A stretch of 9,992 nt of DNA from Ruminococcaceae bacterium UBA3323 (GTDB lineage Bacteria > Bacillota > Clostridia > Oscillospirales > Acutalibacteraceae), in the NCBI GenBank assembly GCA_002361935.1, contig DESD01000030.1, positions 634-10,625 on the forward strand. Reading direction: 5' to 3'. Positions 1-7,279 of the stretch are shown piece after piece (within the stretch, counting starts at the first letter, position 1; the number at the start of each line of letters is the position of its first letter). The position numbers were made by a program, and so were the translations under genes. Under the pieces are notes generated by a model. It was not told the DNA's origin and did no database searches. It worked only from the letters and a program-made list of their open reading frames with translations.

Positions 1-522
1 TTCAATGCTCTTATTGATAACAGCAAGCCGGGTCTCCCTGTTAAAAATGCACCTCAGGTGCTTGCATTTTTACTCGGTCCGTTTACCAAGCTTACTGACA
101 GGCTTACAAAGCTTTTAATGCCAAGTGAAGCAGACCTTAAGAACAGGGCATTTTTTGAGGAATCAACGATTCTTACTTTCTATACGATTGCAGGTGCCAT
201 CTCGGCTCTTGCAAATTCGGATTCCATATCCATGTTTACTGCTGAAACCACGGTTGACGGCGATGTTTCCATGGGGATTAAGGATACCTGCTATGCAACA
301 ATTTCCGTTAAGGAGCATAAATTCACAACAATTAAATCCAAGTCCGAAAATCCAAGAGCAGTTATGGAATTTGCGGATCTTGATTTGGCAAACGGTTTGT
401 TTAACGGAACGGTTTCAACGATTGCAGAGCTCTGCAAAGGCAATATCTATATGGCAGGCATGATTTCAATGGTTGATAATCTGAACCGTATTTTAGACAG
501 AGTTGCCGCTTATCTTGGTTAA
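1..522 (+). CDS. SCP2-like lipid-binding domain protein, 3' part (5' end outside window)
   Basis: The reading frame is open from base 1 to the TAA at 520-522 and gives 173 residues with no credible start; the GTG at 58 lies inside the open frame without a ribosome site, so the gene is truncated by the window edge. The visible part resembles a sterol carrier protein 2 (SCP2)-like fold: a hydrophobic helical stretch (about residues 18-45, LAFLLGPF...), then a beta-rich domain (about 65-140), then a closing segment (IYMAGMISMVDNLNRI) typical of SCP2 C termini. It aligns colinearly with residues 90-265 of the protein at 3775-4572: FNAL faces MNAF at the start, and MEFADLDLAN faces MKFDSPTSAL. The missing N-terminal part would then be about 90 residues. 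SCP2-like domains usually hold lipids or other hydrophobic ligands in a cavity; the ligand here is unknown. The next gene begins 13 bases later, so it is probably in the same operon. The family call is by eye and is less certain than the paralogy. Confidence 0.6.
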   Translation, partial: FNALIDNSKPGLPVKNAPQVLAFLLGPFTKLTDRLTKLLMPSEADLKNRAFFEESTILTFYTIAGAISALANSDSISMFTAETTVDGDVSMGIKDTCYATISVKEHKFTTIKSKSENPRAVMEFADLDLANGLFNGTVSTIAELCKGNIYMAGMISMVDNLNRILDRVAAYLG

Positions 523-535
523 GGAGGACGAACAA

Positions 536-1816
536 ATGAGTAAATTTCCTGAATATAAACATGAAAAAAGCCGGGAATGGTTTAACAGAGCGCTGGATGC
601 AATTCCGTCGGGCGTTTACGGCCATTTAGGCCCGAGTGAGGGCTTGTTTCTTCCTATCAAAAAATGGCCTTTAATGAGCCAGAAGGCAAAAGGAACCTAT
701 TTCTGGGATGTGGACGGTAATAAATATCTTGATCTGATGTGCGCCTACGGTCCGAATGTTCTCGGCTACTGCGATGATGACGTTGACGCCGCTGCTATGG
801 AGCAGTTAAGAATCGGCAACTGCACAACTTCTCCGTCTTACAAGATGGTTGAGTGTGCGGAGTTGCTTAAGGATACTGTTGCCAGTGCAGATTGGGCATT
901 TTTTATGAAGAATGGTTCCGATGCAACAACATTTTCCGTTATGTGTGCAAGGGCGCATACAGGCAAAAAGAAAATGATGTTTCTTAAGGGATATTACCAT
1001 GGCGATTTCCAGTGGGCACAGAAGATAGATTATCCCGGTATTCTTCCCGAGGATGTTATGCACAATATTATTGTTCCGTGGTTTGATATTGAGGCACTTA
1101 AACAGGCTTATGATGAATGCGGCGGAGACGTTGCCGGTTTGATTGCACAGCCTTATGACCATGGTAATTTCAAGGATAATGAATGTGCAACAAAGGAATA
1201 TTGGCAGCAGGTTCGTAAGTTCTGCGATGAAAGGGGAATTGTGCTTATCTTTGATGATGTACGCACAGGCTTCCGTCTTGACCTTGCAGGCTCAGACCAT
1301 TATTACGGAATTAAGGCTGATCTTATCTGCTTCTGTAAAGCACTTGCAAACGGATACAATATGTCTGCCGTTTGCGGCGGCGAGCATATGAAAGCAACCG
1401 CTTCTTCTGTTACTTACACCGGTTCATACTGGATGAGTGCAGAGCCGTTTGCTGCTTGCCTTGCGTGTATTCCTAAAATGAAAAAGCTTGATACACCAAC
1501 TCTTTTCCGCAAGGTCGGCACGCAGCTTACAGAGGGCTTCGTTGCGGCAGGTAAGGAGCATGGCTTTAATCTTGTTGTATCGGGCGAACCGGCTTTATTC
1601 TATTTAAGAATAGCGAATGATGACAGCCTGATGCTTCATCAGGAATGGATTGCGGAATGTGTTTCAAGAGGTTTGTTCCTTGCATCACATCACAACCATT
1701 TCATTAATGCAGCAATCACAGACGAGGATGTTAAGCTTGCAATTGATATTGCCGAGGATGCCTTCGGCGTTGTTCAGGCAAACCATCCGGAGCTTGATTT
1801 ATCACCAATAAAATAA
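536..1816 (+). CDS. Class III PLP-dependent aminotransferase (glutamate-1-semialdehyde aminomutase-like)
   Basis: The protein has 426 residues, the normal length for class III aminotransferases. The ATG at 536 is chosen because AAGGAGG at 521-527 sits 8 bases upstream; an in-frame TTG at 503 would overlap the previous gene and has no such site. Visible family marks are the DVDGNKYLDLM strand near residue 58, the phosphate-binding loop NGSDA (126-130), GYYHG (152-156), the pyridine-nitrogen aspartate in IFDDVRTGFR (Asp240), and the Schiff-base lysine in FCKALANGYN (Lys268). The order and spacing match HemL-type enzymes, but the loop after the lysine (ALANGYNMSAV rather than the glycine-rich IIGGGLPVGA) and the TYTGSYWMSAEP segment differ. 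No other tetrapyrrole gene is nearby. It is therefore better read as a transaminase moving an amino group to a carbonyl made by the neighbouring transketolase-like enzyme than as HemL. The substrate is not identifiable. A true aminomutase role cannot be excluded. Confidence 0.85.
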   Translation: MSKFPEYKHEKSREWFNRALDAIPSGVYGHLGPSEGLFLPIKKWPLMSQKAKGTYFWDVDGNKYLDLMCAYGPNVLGYCDDDVDAAAMEQLRIGNCTTSPSYKMVECAELLKDTVASADWAFFMKNGSDATTFSVMCARAHTGKKKMMFLKGYYHGDFQWAQKIDYPGILPEDVMHNIIVPWFDIEALKQAYDECGGDVAGLIAQPYDHGNFKDNECATKEYWQQVRKFCDERGIVLIFDDVRTGFRLDLAGSDHYYGIKADLICFCKALANGYNMSAVCGGEHMKATASSVTYTGSYWMSAEPFAACLACIPKMKKLDTPTLFRKVGTQLTEGFVAAGKEHGFNLVVSGEPALFYLRIANDDSLMLHQEWIAECVSRGLFLASHHNHFINAAITDEDVKLAIDIAEDAFGVVQANHPELDLSPIK

Positions 1817-1834
1817 TAATTAGGGGGAAATTTT

Positions 1835-2728
1835 ATGCCAGCAAATTACAAGCCGTTTGATAAAGAAGAATGGCTTCGCCTTGAAAAAAAGGCAGATGAG
1901 TTAAGACGCCTTTGCGTTAAAACCGCAGTTTGGGGCGGTTCGGGTCACATCGGCGGTGCAATGAGCGCTATGGATGCCATGACCATTCTTTATCATCGTT
2001 TTATGAAAATTGATGTGAATCATCCTGATATGGAGGACAGGGACCGCTTTGTTCTTTCAAAGGGTCATGCAGCCGTCGGTTATGCGCCTGTTCTTGTGGA
2101 TTACGGCTTTATGCCTGAGGAAGAGTTACATATCTTCAACCTTACCGGCGCAAAAATCGGTATGCACCTGGACTGCAATAAGGTTGTGGGCTGTGACTGC
2201 TCAACCGGTTCACTCGGTCACGGTATTTCTCTTGCAGTCGGCTTTGCACTTGCAGGAAGAGTAAAAGGCATTGATTATATGAATTTTGTTATCACGGGTG
2301 ACGGTGAGCTGAACGAAGGCTCTAACTGGGAGGCTATAATGAGTGCAGCACAGTTTAAGCTTTCTAATGTTGTTGTTCTCTGTGATATCAATAAATGTAT
2401 GATTGACGGCAGAGTAGATGATGAGATGAAGGTTGAGCCTGTTGATAAGAAATTTGAGGCTTTCGGATTTAATGTTATCTGTGTAAACGGTCACAATATG
2501 AAAGAACTGAACGATGCAATTGAAGCTGCCATTAAGAATCATCAGGACGGCGGCGACAAGCCAACAGCTATTGTTATGGACACAATCAAGGGCGCCGGCA
2601 TTGACTTTATGGAGGATAATTACCTCTGGCATTACGGTTCACTTGATGAGGCAATGGTAGAAAAGGCAAATGCATCATTGGATAATTATTACAAGGCTCG
2701 CTGTGCGCGTGCGGAACAGGAGGCATAA
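1835..2728 (+). CDS. Transketolase-like enzyme, N-terminal (TPP-binding) subunit
   Basis: The 297-residue product matches the pyrophosphate half of split transketolases. The start follows AGGGGG at 1822-1827 with 7 bases spacing. Motifs in order: SGHIGG (36-41, His38), SKGHAA (75-80, His78), STGSLGHG (123-130), the TPP/Mg motif GDGELNEG (155-162) closing at CDINK (Asn186), and the late KGAG...LWHYG region (252-268, His266). With the subunit encoded 3 bases downstream it should form a cytoplasmic thiamine-diphosphate enzyme that transfers a two-carbon ketol unit between a ketose donor and an aldehyde acceptor. Two places differ from what I know of ordinary split transketolases: GHPGG is GHIGG, and the channel segment usually read as GHPD...PGVE is MHLD...VGCDC (110-122). 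Such changes sit near the substrate entrance, so specificity may differ. The placement between an aminotransferase and SCP2-like proteins also argues against a purely pentose-phosphate role. The TPP-enzyme call is firm; the substrate is open. Confidence 0.88.
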   Translation: MPANYKPFDKEEWLRLEKKADELRRLCVKTAVWGGSGHIGGAMSAMDAMTILYHRFMKIDVNHPDMEDRDRFVLSKGHAAVGYAPVLVDYGFMPEEELHIFNLTGAKIGMHLDCNKVVGCDCSTGSLGHGISLAVGFALAGRVKGIDYMNFVITGDGELNEGSNWEAIMSAAQFKLSNVVVLCDINKCMIDGRVDDEMKVEPVDKKFEAFGFNVICVNGHNMKELNDAIEAAIKNHQDGGDKPTAIVMDTIKGAGIDFMEDNYLWHYGSLDEAMVEKANASLDNYYKARCARAEQEA

Positions 2729-2731
2729 GCT

Positions 2732-3742
2732 ATGGGCGGAATGACATATACTATGACAGATACAACCAAACTCTCAACTGCTGAGTGTTACGGTATTGCT
2801 CTTTGTGAGCTTGGCGAGGAGCATAAGGATGTTGTTGCTCTTACTGCCGATCTTGCGAAATCAACTAAAATCGGCATGTTCGGCGAACAGTTTCCCGAGC
2901 GCTTCTTCAATGTGGGTATTGCAGAGCAGAATCTTTTCGGCGTTGCGGCAGGTATGGCGAAAAACGGTCTTGTTCCTTTTGCTTCAACCTTTGCTATTTT
3001 TACGGCAGCACGTTCATTGGATCAGATTCATACTGATATCTGCTATCAGAATGTGCCTGTAAAAATTATTGCAACACATGCAGGCACCTCCTTCGGTCAG
3101 GCAGGCTCAACACATCATGCTCTTATTGATATGGCTTGTATGAGAAGTCTTCCGAATATGACTGTAATCTGCCCTTGTGACGGTGCAGAAACATATCAGG
3201 CAGTTAAAGCTGCTTATGAGATTGACGGTCCCGTTTATATCCGTATAAACCGTGGATTTGATCAGGTTATTTATAAAAATGTGGATGACTGTAAGTTTGA
3301 ATGGAATAAGTCAACCCTTATGAATGACGGAACGGATATTACCGTTATTGCCTGCGGTTCCTGTGTGTTTGAAGCTATGCAGGCTGCACGTATGGCCGAG
3401 GCTGACGGCGGTATTAAAGTAAGAGTAATCAATATGCACACAATCAAGCCTGTTGATGAAGAGGCTGTTATGCGTGCGATTATGGATACACGCCGTATTA
3501 TTACGGTTGAAGATCATGAGGTTATGGGCGGTCTTGGCTCAGCTGTAGCAGAGGTTGTTGCGCAGTCCGGAAAGGCTTGTGCATTCAAGATGCTTGGTCA
3601 TCAGAATGCGTTTTCAACAATCGGTCTGCAGGAAGATTTGCTTGCTATGGCCAAAATTGATGCAAACGGTATTGCTGAAACTATTCAGGAAATGATGCAT
3701 GCAGATTTCGAAGCAGATGATGCTTGGGATGATGAATTCTAA
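2732..3742 (+). CDS. Transketolase-like enzyme, C-terminal (pyrimidine-binding) subunit
   Basis: The 336-residue protein carries the pyrimidine domain (about 10-180) and the transketolase C-terminal domain (about 200-325). The catalytic glutamate that activates TPP is Glu65 in NVGIAEQNLFG. Other family marks are DLAKSTK (40-46), FPERFFNVG (54-62), GPVYIRINRG (166-175) with Arg174 at the usual phosphate-binding arginine, and VEDHEVMGGLGSAV in the last domain. The gene starts 3 bases after the N-subunit stop, and its GGAGG ribosome site lies inside the end of that gene, so translation is probably coupled and subunit ratio kept equal. A notable departure is the acceptor-pocket motif: His116 and His128 are kept at the canonical 12-residue spacing, but the acidic pair between them (GED in relatives) is Gly-Gln-Ala (122-124). 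The aspartate lost corresponds, by spacing, to yeast Asp477, which reads the C2 hydroxyl of the sugar acceptor. That suggests a non-standard acceptor. Confidence 0.88.
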   Translation: MGGMTYTMTDTTKLSTAECYGIALCELGEEHKDVVALTADLAKSTKIGMFGEQFPERFFNVGIAEQNLFGVAAGMAKNGLVPFASTFAIFTAARSLDQIHTDICYQNVPVKIIATHAGTSFGQAGSTHHALIDMACMRSLPNMTVICPCDGAETYQAVKAAYEIDGPVYIRINRGFDQVIYKNVDDCKFEWNKSTLMNDGTDITVIACGSCVFEAMQAARMAEADGGIKVRVINMHTIKPVDEEAVMRAIMDTRRIITVEDHEVMGGLGSAVAEVVAQSGKACAFKMLGHQNAFSTIGLQEDLLAMAKIDANGIAETIQEMMHADFEADDAWDDEF

Positions 3743-3774
3743 ATATTATTTGTTTATGAAAGGAATGTGTTACT

Positions 3775-4572
3775 ATGGCTAGTGATGAAACACGCTACAC
3801 GAATAAGGTTTTTATGGCAGGCGCATTGCCTCTTATGAAAACGATTGCAACCGATGTTCCGAATCTCAAAAAGAAATTTGAGGGTGTTAATGCTGTTTAT
3901 CAGGTTTCGGCAAAGGTGAATGCGCAGGAAAAGGAAGCCGTGCATTTCATTGTTGAAAACGGCGAATGGTCTGTAAAGCTTGGTGAATACTTCGGTCAGC
4001 AGAAAATTGATGCGGAGCTGGAATTTGCTTCAATGGAAAAAATGAATGCTTTTATGAAAGGCGATATGACCAAGCTTCCTAAAATGCATATCAAATCGTT
4101 TTCAAAGTTTGTAAAATTTATGATGGTGCTTTTGAAAATGAGCAGCCTTTTAAGCATTGCAGAACCTCCTGAAAATGATGAGGAAACATCTGTTCTTCTT
4201 TGCAAGCTTTATTTCTATCTTCTTTCAAGCGGTATAAGCCAGCTTAATAAATTAGGGCATCCGGCAATTCATGAATGGACCCTGAAATCTCCCGACAGAT
4301 GCTATCAGTGGGAGGTTGTAGGTCATCCTGAATGCACGGCCTATATCAGAATCAAGGCAGGCAAATCCCGTGCCGGCAGAGGTGAGTATAAAAGGGCAAA
4401 GCCATTCTTTTGTATGAAATTTGACAGCCCTACATCTGCTCTTAAAATCCTTCTCGGAACAGGCGATATGTTCCAGATGACTGCTGATAAGCAGCTTATG
4501 ATGGAGGGCGGACCTGAATTCGGTGTTCAGATTGGTGATTATATGATGGTTGTAGGCGATCTTGCAAAATAA
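3775..4572 (+). CDS. Two-domain SCP2-like putative lipid-binding protein
   Basis: The 265-residue protein starts at an ATG preceded by GAAAGGA (3758-3764), 32 bases after the transketolase stop. It has no signal peptide, so it is probably cytoplasmic. Residues about 35-110 look like an SCP2 domain (YQVSAKVNAQ, VHFIVENGEWSVKLG, then MNAFMKGDMTKLPKMHI). Residues 112-128 form a hydrophobic helix (FVKFMMVLLKMSSLLSI) that could be a pocket lid or membrane contact. Residues about 175-265 repeat an SCP2-like pattern ending GGPEFGVQIGDYMMVVGDLA. From residue 90 onward it aligns with the truncated protein at 1-522, so the two probably arose by duplication and bracket the three enzyme genes. I infer that one or both present a hydrophobic substrate or product to the enzymes. 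It is the last gene before a terminator. The domain family is judged from sequence pattern only, and the ligand is unknown. Confidence 0.65.
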   Translation: MASDETRYTNKVFMAGALPLMKTIATDVPNLKKKFEGVNAVYQVSAKVNAQEKEAVHFIVENGEWSVKLGEYFGQQKIDAELEFASMEKMNAFMKGDMTKLPKMHIKSFSKFVKFMMVLLKMSSLLSIAEPPENDEETSVLLCKLYFYLLSSGISQLNKLGHPAIHEWTLKSPDRCYQWEVVGHPECTAYIRIKAGKSRAGRGEYKRAKPFFCMKFDSPTSALKILLGTGDMFQMTADKQLMMEGGPEFGVQIGDYMMVVGDLAK

Positions 4573-4591
4573 TTTGTTTTTAAGCCAAATT

Positions 4592-4623
4592 TTCCCTGTA
4601 AAGCATACACGCTTTACAGGGAA
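4592..4623 (+). terminator. Rho-independent-like terminator after the SCP2/aminotransferase/transketolase operon
   Basis: A perfect 13-base-pair stem (4592-4604 with 4611-4623, TTCCCTGTAAAGC and its complement) closes a 6-base loop. The T-rich stretch that follows (TTTCTATGTATTTTGT) is interrupted, so it is a moderate rather than strong terminator. It separates the first operon from the pyruvate kinase promoter. Confidence 0.8.
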
Positions 4624-4658
4624 TTTCTATGTATTTTGTAAACATAGCTTTATTTTTA

Positions 4659-4686
4659 TTGCAATTCTTTAATTTGTTGGTATAAT
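4659..4686 (+). promoter_or_regulatory. Extended -10 promoter for pyk-mltG
   Basis: TTGCAA (4659-4664) and TATAAT (4681-4686, a perfect -10) are 16 bases apart, with TGG directly before the -10 giving an extended -10 box. Transcription would start near 4693, about 40 bases before the pyk ATG. The site lies just after the terminator, as expected for a housekeeping sigma factor promoter. Confidence 0.8.
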
Positions 4687-4732
4687 AACATTGTCTAACA
4701 AACTATAAAAAGGTGCTTCAAGAGGTGTATAA

Positions 4733-6166
4733 ATGGAAAATTACAGAAGAAAAACTAAAATTATCTGCACAATCGGCCCTGCCTCCTGTGAAAAGGATGT
4801 GCTCAGAGAGCTTATGCTTTCGGGTATGGATGTAGCAAGATTCAATTTTTCTCACGGAGATTATGAAACCTTTGAAAAATGGTTCAATAATGTGTGCGGA
4901 GTTCGTGAGGAATTAAACCTTCCCGTTGCTACCTTGCTTGATACAAAAGGACCGGAGGTTCGCCTTGGTACTTTTGCCGATGCCGGTGGTGTTGCGGTAA
5001 AAAACGGGGATACTTATATTCTTACAACCGATGAGATTGAGGGCGATAAAAACAGATGCTCTGTTTCCTATAAAAATCTTCCGAATGAAATCAAGAAGGA
5101 TACAAGAATTCTGATAAATGACGGGCTTGTTTCCATGGTTGTAAAGGAAATTCATAATAACGATATTATTTGCCGTGTTGAGGACGGCGGAATTCTTTCA
5201 AATCATAAGGGCGTTAATGTTCCGAATGTTTCGCTTGCTATGCCCTATCTGTCCGAAAAGGATATGCAGGATCTGAAATTCGGTGCAAAGCTTGGCTATG
5301 ATTTTATTGCTGCATCTTTCTGCCGGACAGAGGCGGATATTGCATATCTCCGCAATTTCTGTCATGCTCTTGGCTGGAATGACGTTCGAATTATTGCAAA
5401 AATAGAAAATTATGAAGGCGTAGAGAATATAGACGGAATCATTAAAGAGGCAGACGGAATTATGGTTGCCCGCGGCGATATGGGTGTTGAAATTCCGTTT
5501 GAACAGATTCCTGCCCTTCAGAAAATGATTATTCATAAGGCGTTTGAAGCGGGCAAAATTGTTGTTACCGCAACCCAGATGCTTGAATCTATGGTAACAA
5601 ATCCCCGTCCCACAAGAGCAGAGATTACGGATGTTGCCAATGCTATTTATGACGGCACCTCCGCCATCATGCTTTCGGGTGAAACGGCTATGGGTGCGCA
5701 TCCTGTAGAGGCGGTTAAAACCATGGCTTCCATTGCTGTAACCACAGAGCAGGACATTGATTATGTTGAAGAATTCAATCTGAATATTCAGAGGCACGGA
5801 AAAAGAGATATTACCTCTGCTATTTCCCATGCAACAGTTACAACTGCGCATGATCTTAACGCCAAGGCAATTATTACGGTTACAAAGAGCGGTACAACGG
5901 CACGGCAGATTTCCAAATACAGGCCAACCTGCCCGATTATTTCCGCAACAACAAGCTGTAAGGTCCGCAGGCAGAATAATCTTTCATGGGGTGTTATTCC
6001 CGTTATGTGCAACGAAAAATCCAACACAGATGAATTGTTTGAGCATGCGGTTGAGGTTGCCCTTGAAACAGGCATAATAAAAAAGGGCGATGTCGTTGTT
6101 ATAACTGCCGGAATTCCGCTGGGTCAAAGCGGAACAACAAATATGCTTAAAGCACATGAGGTGTAA
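4733..6166 (+). CDS. pyk: Pyruvate kinase (short form)
   Basis: This enzyme converts phosphoenolpyruvate and ADP to pyruvate and ATP in the last step of glycolysis. The 477-residue length fits the compact E. coli PykF-like form; the extra C-terminal PEP-utiliser-like domain of Bacillus enzymes is absent. Marks are TKIICTIGPAS (8-18), MDVARFNFSHG (32-42), LDTKGPEVRLG (69-79) at the entry to the B domain (to about 170), the active-site IIAKIEN with Lys223 and Glu225, VARGDMGVEIP (245-255) with Asp249 for the metal, and ATQMLESMVTNPRPTRAE (280-297). The C domain holds TKSGTTAR (384-391) and the closing SGTTN loop (466-470), positions linked to effector phosphate binding in relatives. The start is set by AGAGGTG at 4721-4727. 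It has its own promoter and terminator on the upstream side and is followed 5 bases later by mltG. All catalytic residues I checked are present. Confidence 0.97.
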   Translation: MENYRRKTKIICTIGPASCEKDVLRELMLSGMDVARFNFSHGDYETFEKWFNNVCGVREELNLPVATLLDTKGPEVRLGTFADAGGVAVKNGDTYILTTDEIEGDKNRCSVSYKNLPNEIKKDTRILINDGLVSMVVKEIHNNDIICRVEDGGILSNHKGVNVPNVSLAMPYLSEKDMQDLKFGAKLGYDFIAASFCRTEADIAYLRNFCHALGWNDVRIIAKIENYEGVENIDGIIKEADGIMVARGDMGVEIPFEQIPALQKMIIHKAFEAGKIVVTATQMLESMVTNPRPTRAEITDVANAIYDGTSAIMLSGETAMGAHPVEAVKTMASIAVTTEQDIDYVEEFNLNIQRHGKRDITSAISHATVTTAHDLNAKAIITVTKSGTTARQISKYRPTCPIISATTSCKVRRQNNLSWGVIPVMCNEKSNTDELFEHAVEVALETGIIKKGDVVVITAGIPLGQSGTTNMLKAHEV

Positions 6167-6171
6167 AATTT

Positions 6172-7200
6172 ATGAAAAAATCAGCTAAGCTTGCAATTGG
6201 AATTGTTGTTGTTTTAGTAATCATAATTGCAATTATTTTTGGTTGTAATGCCGTTATGAAAGACATTAAGGGCACTGAAAATAAAAATACAGAGGATTGT
6301 AATATTTATTTGAAAAGTTCGGCTCAGTATGATGTTGCGGCAGAATTAAAGAAAAACGGAATTGTTATTGATGATTCGATATGGTCTTTGTGGATGGACA
6401 GGCATTATCCCGATTTTGAATATATAAACGGCGAATACTATATGAATGCCGATATGAGCTATGAGGAAATTGCAAAGAAGCTGCAGAATCCTGATATCAG
6501 CCACAGACCTGTAACCGTTGCCATTCCCGAGGGATATAATGTTTTTGATATTGCAAAAACGCTTGAGGAAAACGGTGTCTGCAAAAAAGCTGATTTTTAT
6601 AAGGCCGTTTCAACAACAGAGGATTACACTTACGGCTGGCTGGAATCCCTGCCGAAGGATAACAAAAATGTAGGCTTTGTTTTGGAAGGCTTCCTTTTTC
6701 CGGCAACCTATGATTGGGCAGAAAATATGACTGCGCTTGAAGTAGTGGATGATATGCTTGGTGCATTTGATTCAAGACTGAACAGTGATATAACAGGCTA
6801 TTGTGAAAAAAATAATATGTCACTGTATGAATTTATAACGCTCTGCTCCATTGTTCAGGAGGAAAGCTTTTCAATTGAAAGTGCAGAAAACATTGCTTCT
6901 GTTCTTGTAAACAGACTTGAGAATGGCTCAAAGCTTCAGTGCGATGTTACTTACTTTTATGCGAAAGAGCTGCTTGATTACGGCTTTTCAAGAGATGTTT
7001 ATGACAGCTATTACACCTACCGCTGTCCTGCACTTCCATCAGGTCCCATAACCAATTCGGGTATGGAGGTTGTAAACGCAGTGATTAATCATCCGGATAC
7101 GGATTATCTTTTCTTCTTCTCTGATTTGAACAGTGAATTTCATTTTGCTTCAACGGGAGAGGAGTTTGAACGATTAAAGCAGCAGTATCCGTGGCAGTAA
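6172..7200 (+). CDS. mltG: MltG/YceG-like endolytic peptidoglycan transglycosylase
   Basis: The 342-residue product has a short basic N terminus and one membrane helix (about 7-25), placing the rest outside the membrane, as in MltG, which cuts nascent glycan strands and is thought to end their growth. The linking region (about 45-130) has the LysM-like pattern of the family, then EGFLFPATYDW (172-182), and the catalytic block CSIVQEES...IASVLVNRL (225-249). By alignment with E. coli MltG, recalled from memory, catalytic Glu218 corresponds to Glu231. The preceding glutamate of the usual EKE motif is Gln229 here. LQCDVTYFYA, LPSGPITNSG and YLFFFSDLNSEFHF complete the family signature. Cys25 at the end of the helix (IIFGC) resembles a weak lipobox, but Phe at -2 is unfavourable, so a membrane-anchored protein is more likely than a lipoprotein. 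The ribosome site GAGGTG lies in the end of pyk, 5 bases separate the two genes, and no promoter is seen between them. Confidence 0.9.
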   Translation: MKKSAKLAIGIVVVLVIIIAIIFGCNAVMKDIKGTENKNTEDCNIYLKSSAQYDVAAELKKNGIVIDDSIWSLWMDRHYPDFEYINGEYYMNADMSYEEIAKKLQNPDISHRPVTVAIPEGYNVFDIAKTLEENGVCKKADFYKAVSTTEDYTYGWLESLPKDNKNVGFVLEGFLFPATYDWAENMTALEVVDDMLGAFDSRLNSDITGYCEKNNMSLYEFITLCSIVQEESFSIESAENIASVLVNRLENGSKLQCDVTYFYAKELLDYGFSRDVYDSYYTYRCPALPSGPITNSGMEVVNAVINHPDTDYLFFFSDLNSEFHFASTGEEFERLKQQYPWQ

Positions 7201-7254
7201 ATATTTCAAGGGTTTGGCATTGTTTATGTGCTTTTCACCATTAAAACTTACAGG

Positions 7255-7279
7255 GGGCGGAACGATCCGCCCTTTTTCT
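7255..7279 (+). terminator. Rho-independent terminator after mltG
   Basis: GGGCGGA (7255-7261) and TCCGCCC (7266-7272) form a 7-base-pair GC-rich stem with a 4-base loop (ACGA), directly followed by TTTTTCTT. This is a clear intrinsic terminator. Its T run ends inside the next promoter's -35 box. Confidence 0.9.

Noticed and set aside
58..522. GTG at 58 as the true start of the first gene
   Set aside because: The frame is open back to base 1, the upstream residues align with the downstream paralogue, and there is no ribosome site.
503..535. TTG start adding 11 residues to the aminotransferase
   Set aside because: It overlaps the preceding gene and lacks a ribosome site; ATG at 536 has AAGGAGG at the right distance.
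536..1816. Naming the aminotransferase hemL
   Set aside because: It lacks the HemL-like glycine-rich loop after the lysine and has no tetrapyrrole genes nearby; the operon suggests another substrate.
5198..5851. 217-codon open frame on the minus strand inside pyk
   Set aside because: It lies wholly opposite a clear pyk gene, has no family resemblance and is rich in Cys, Asn and His typical of antisense reading.
6172..6249. MltG as a lipoprotein with Cys25 as the lipidation site
   Set aside because: The box reads IFGC with Phe at -2, which is unfavourable, and family members are normally helix-anchored.
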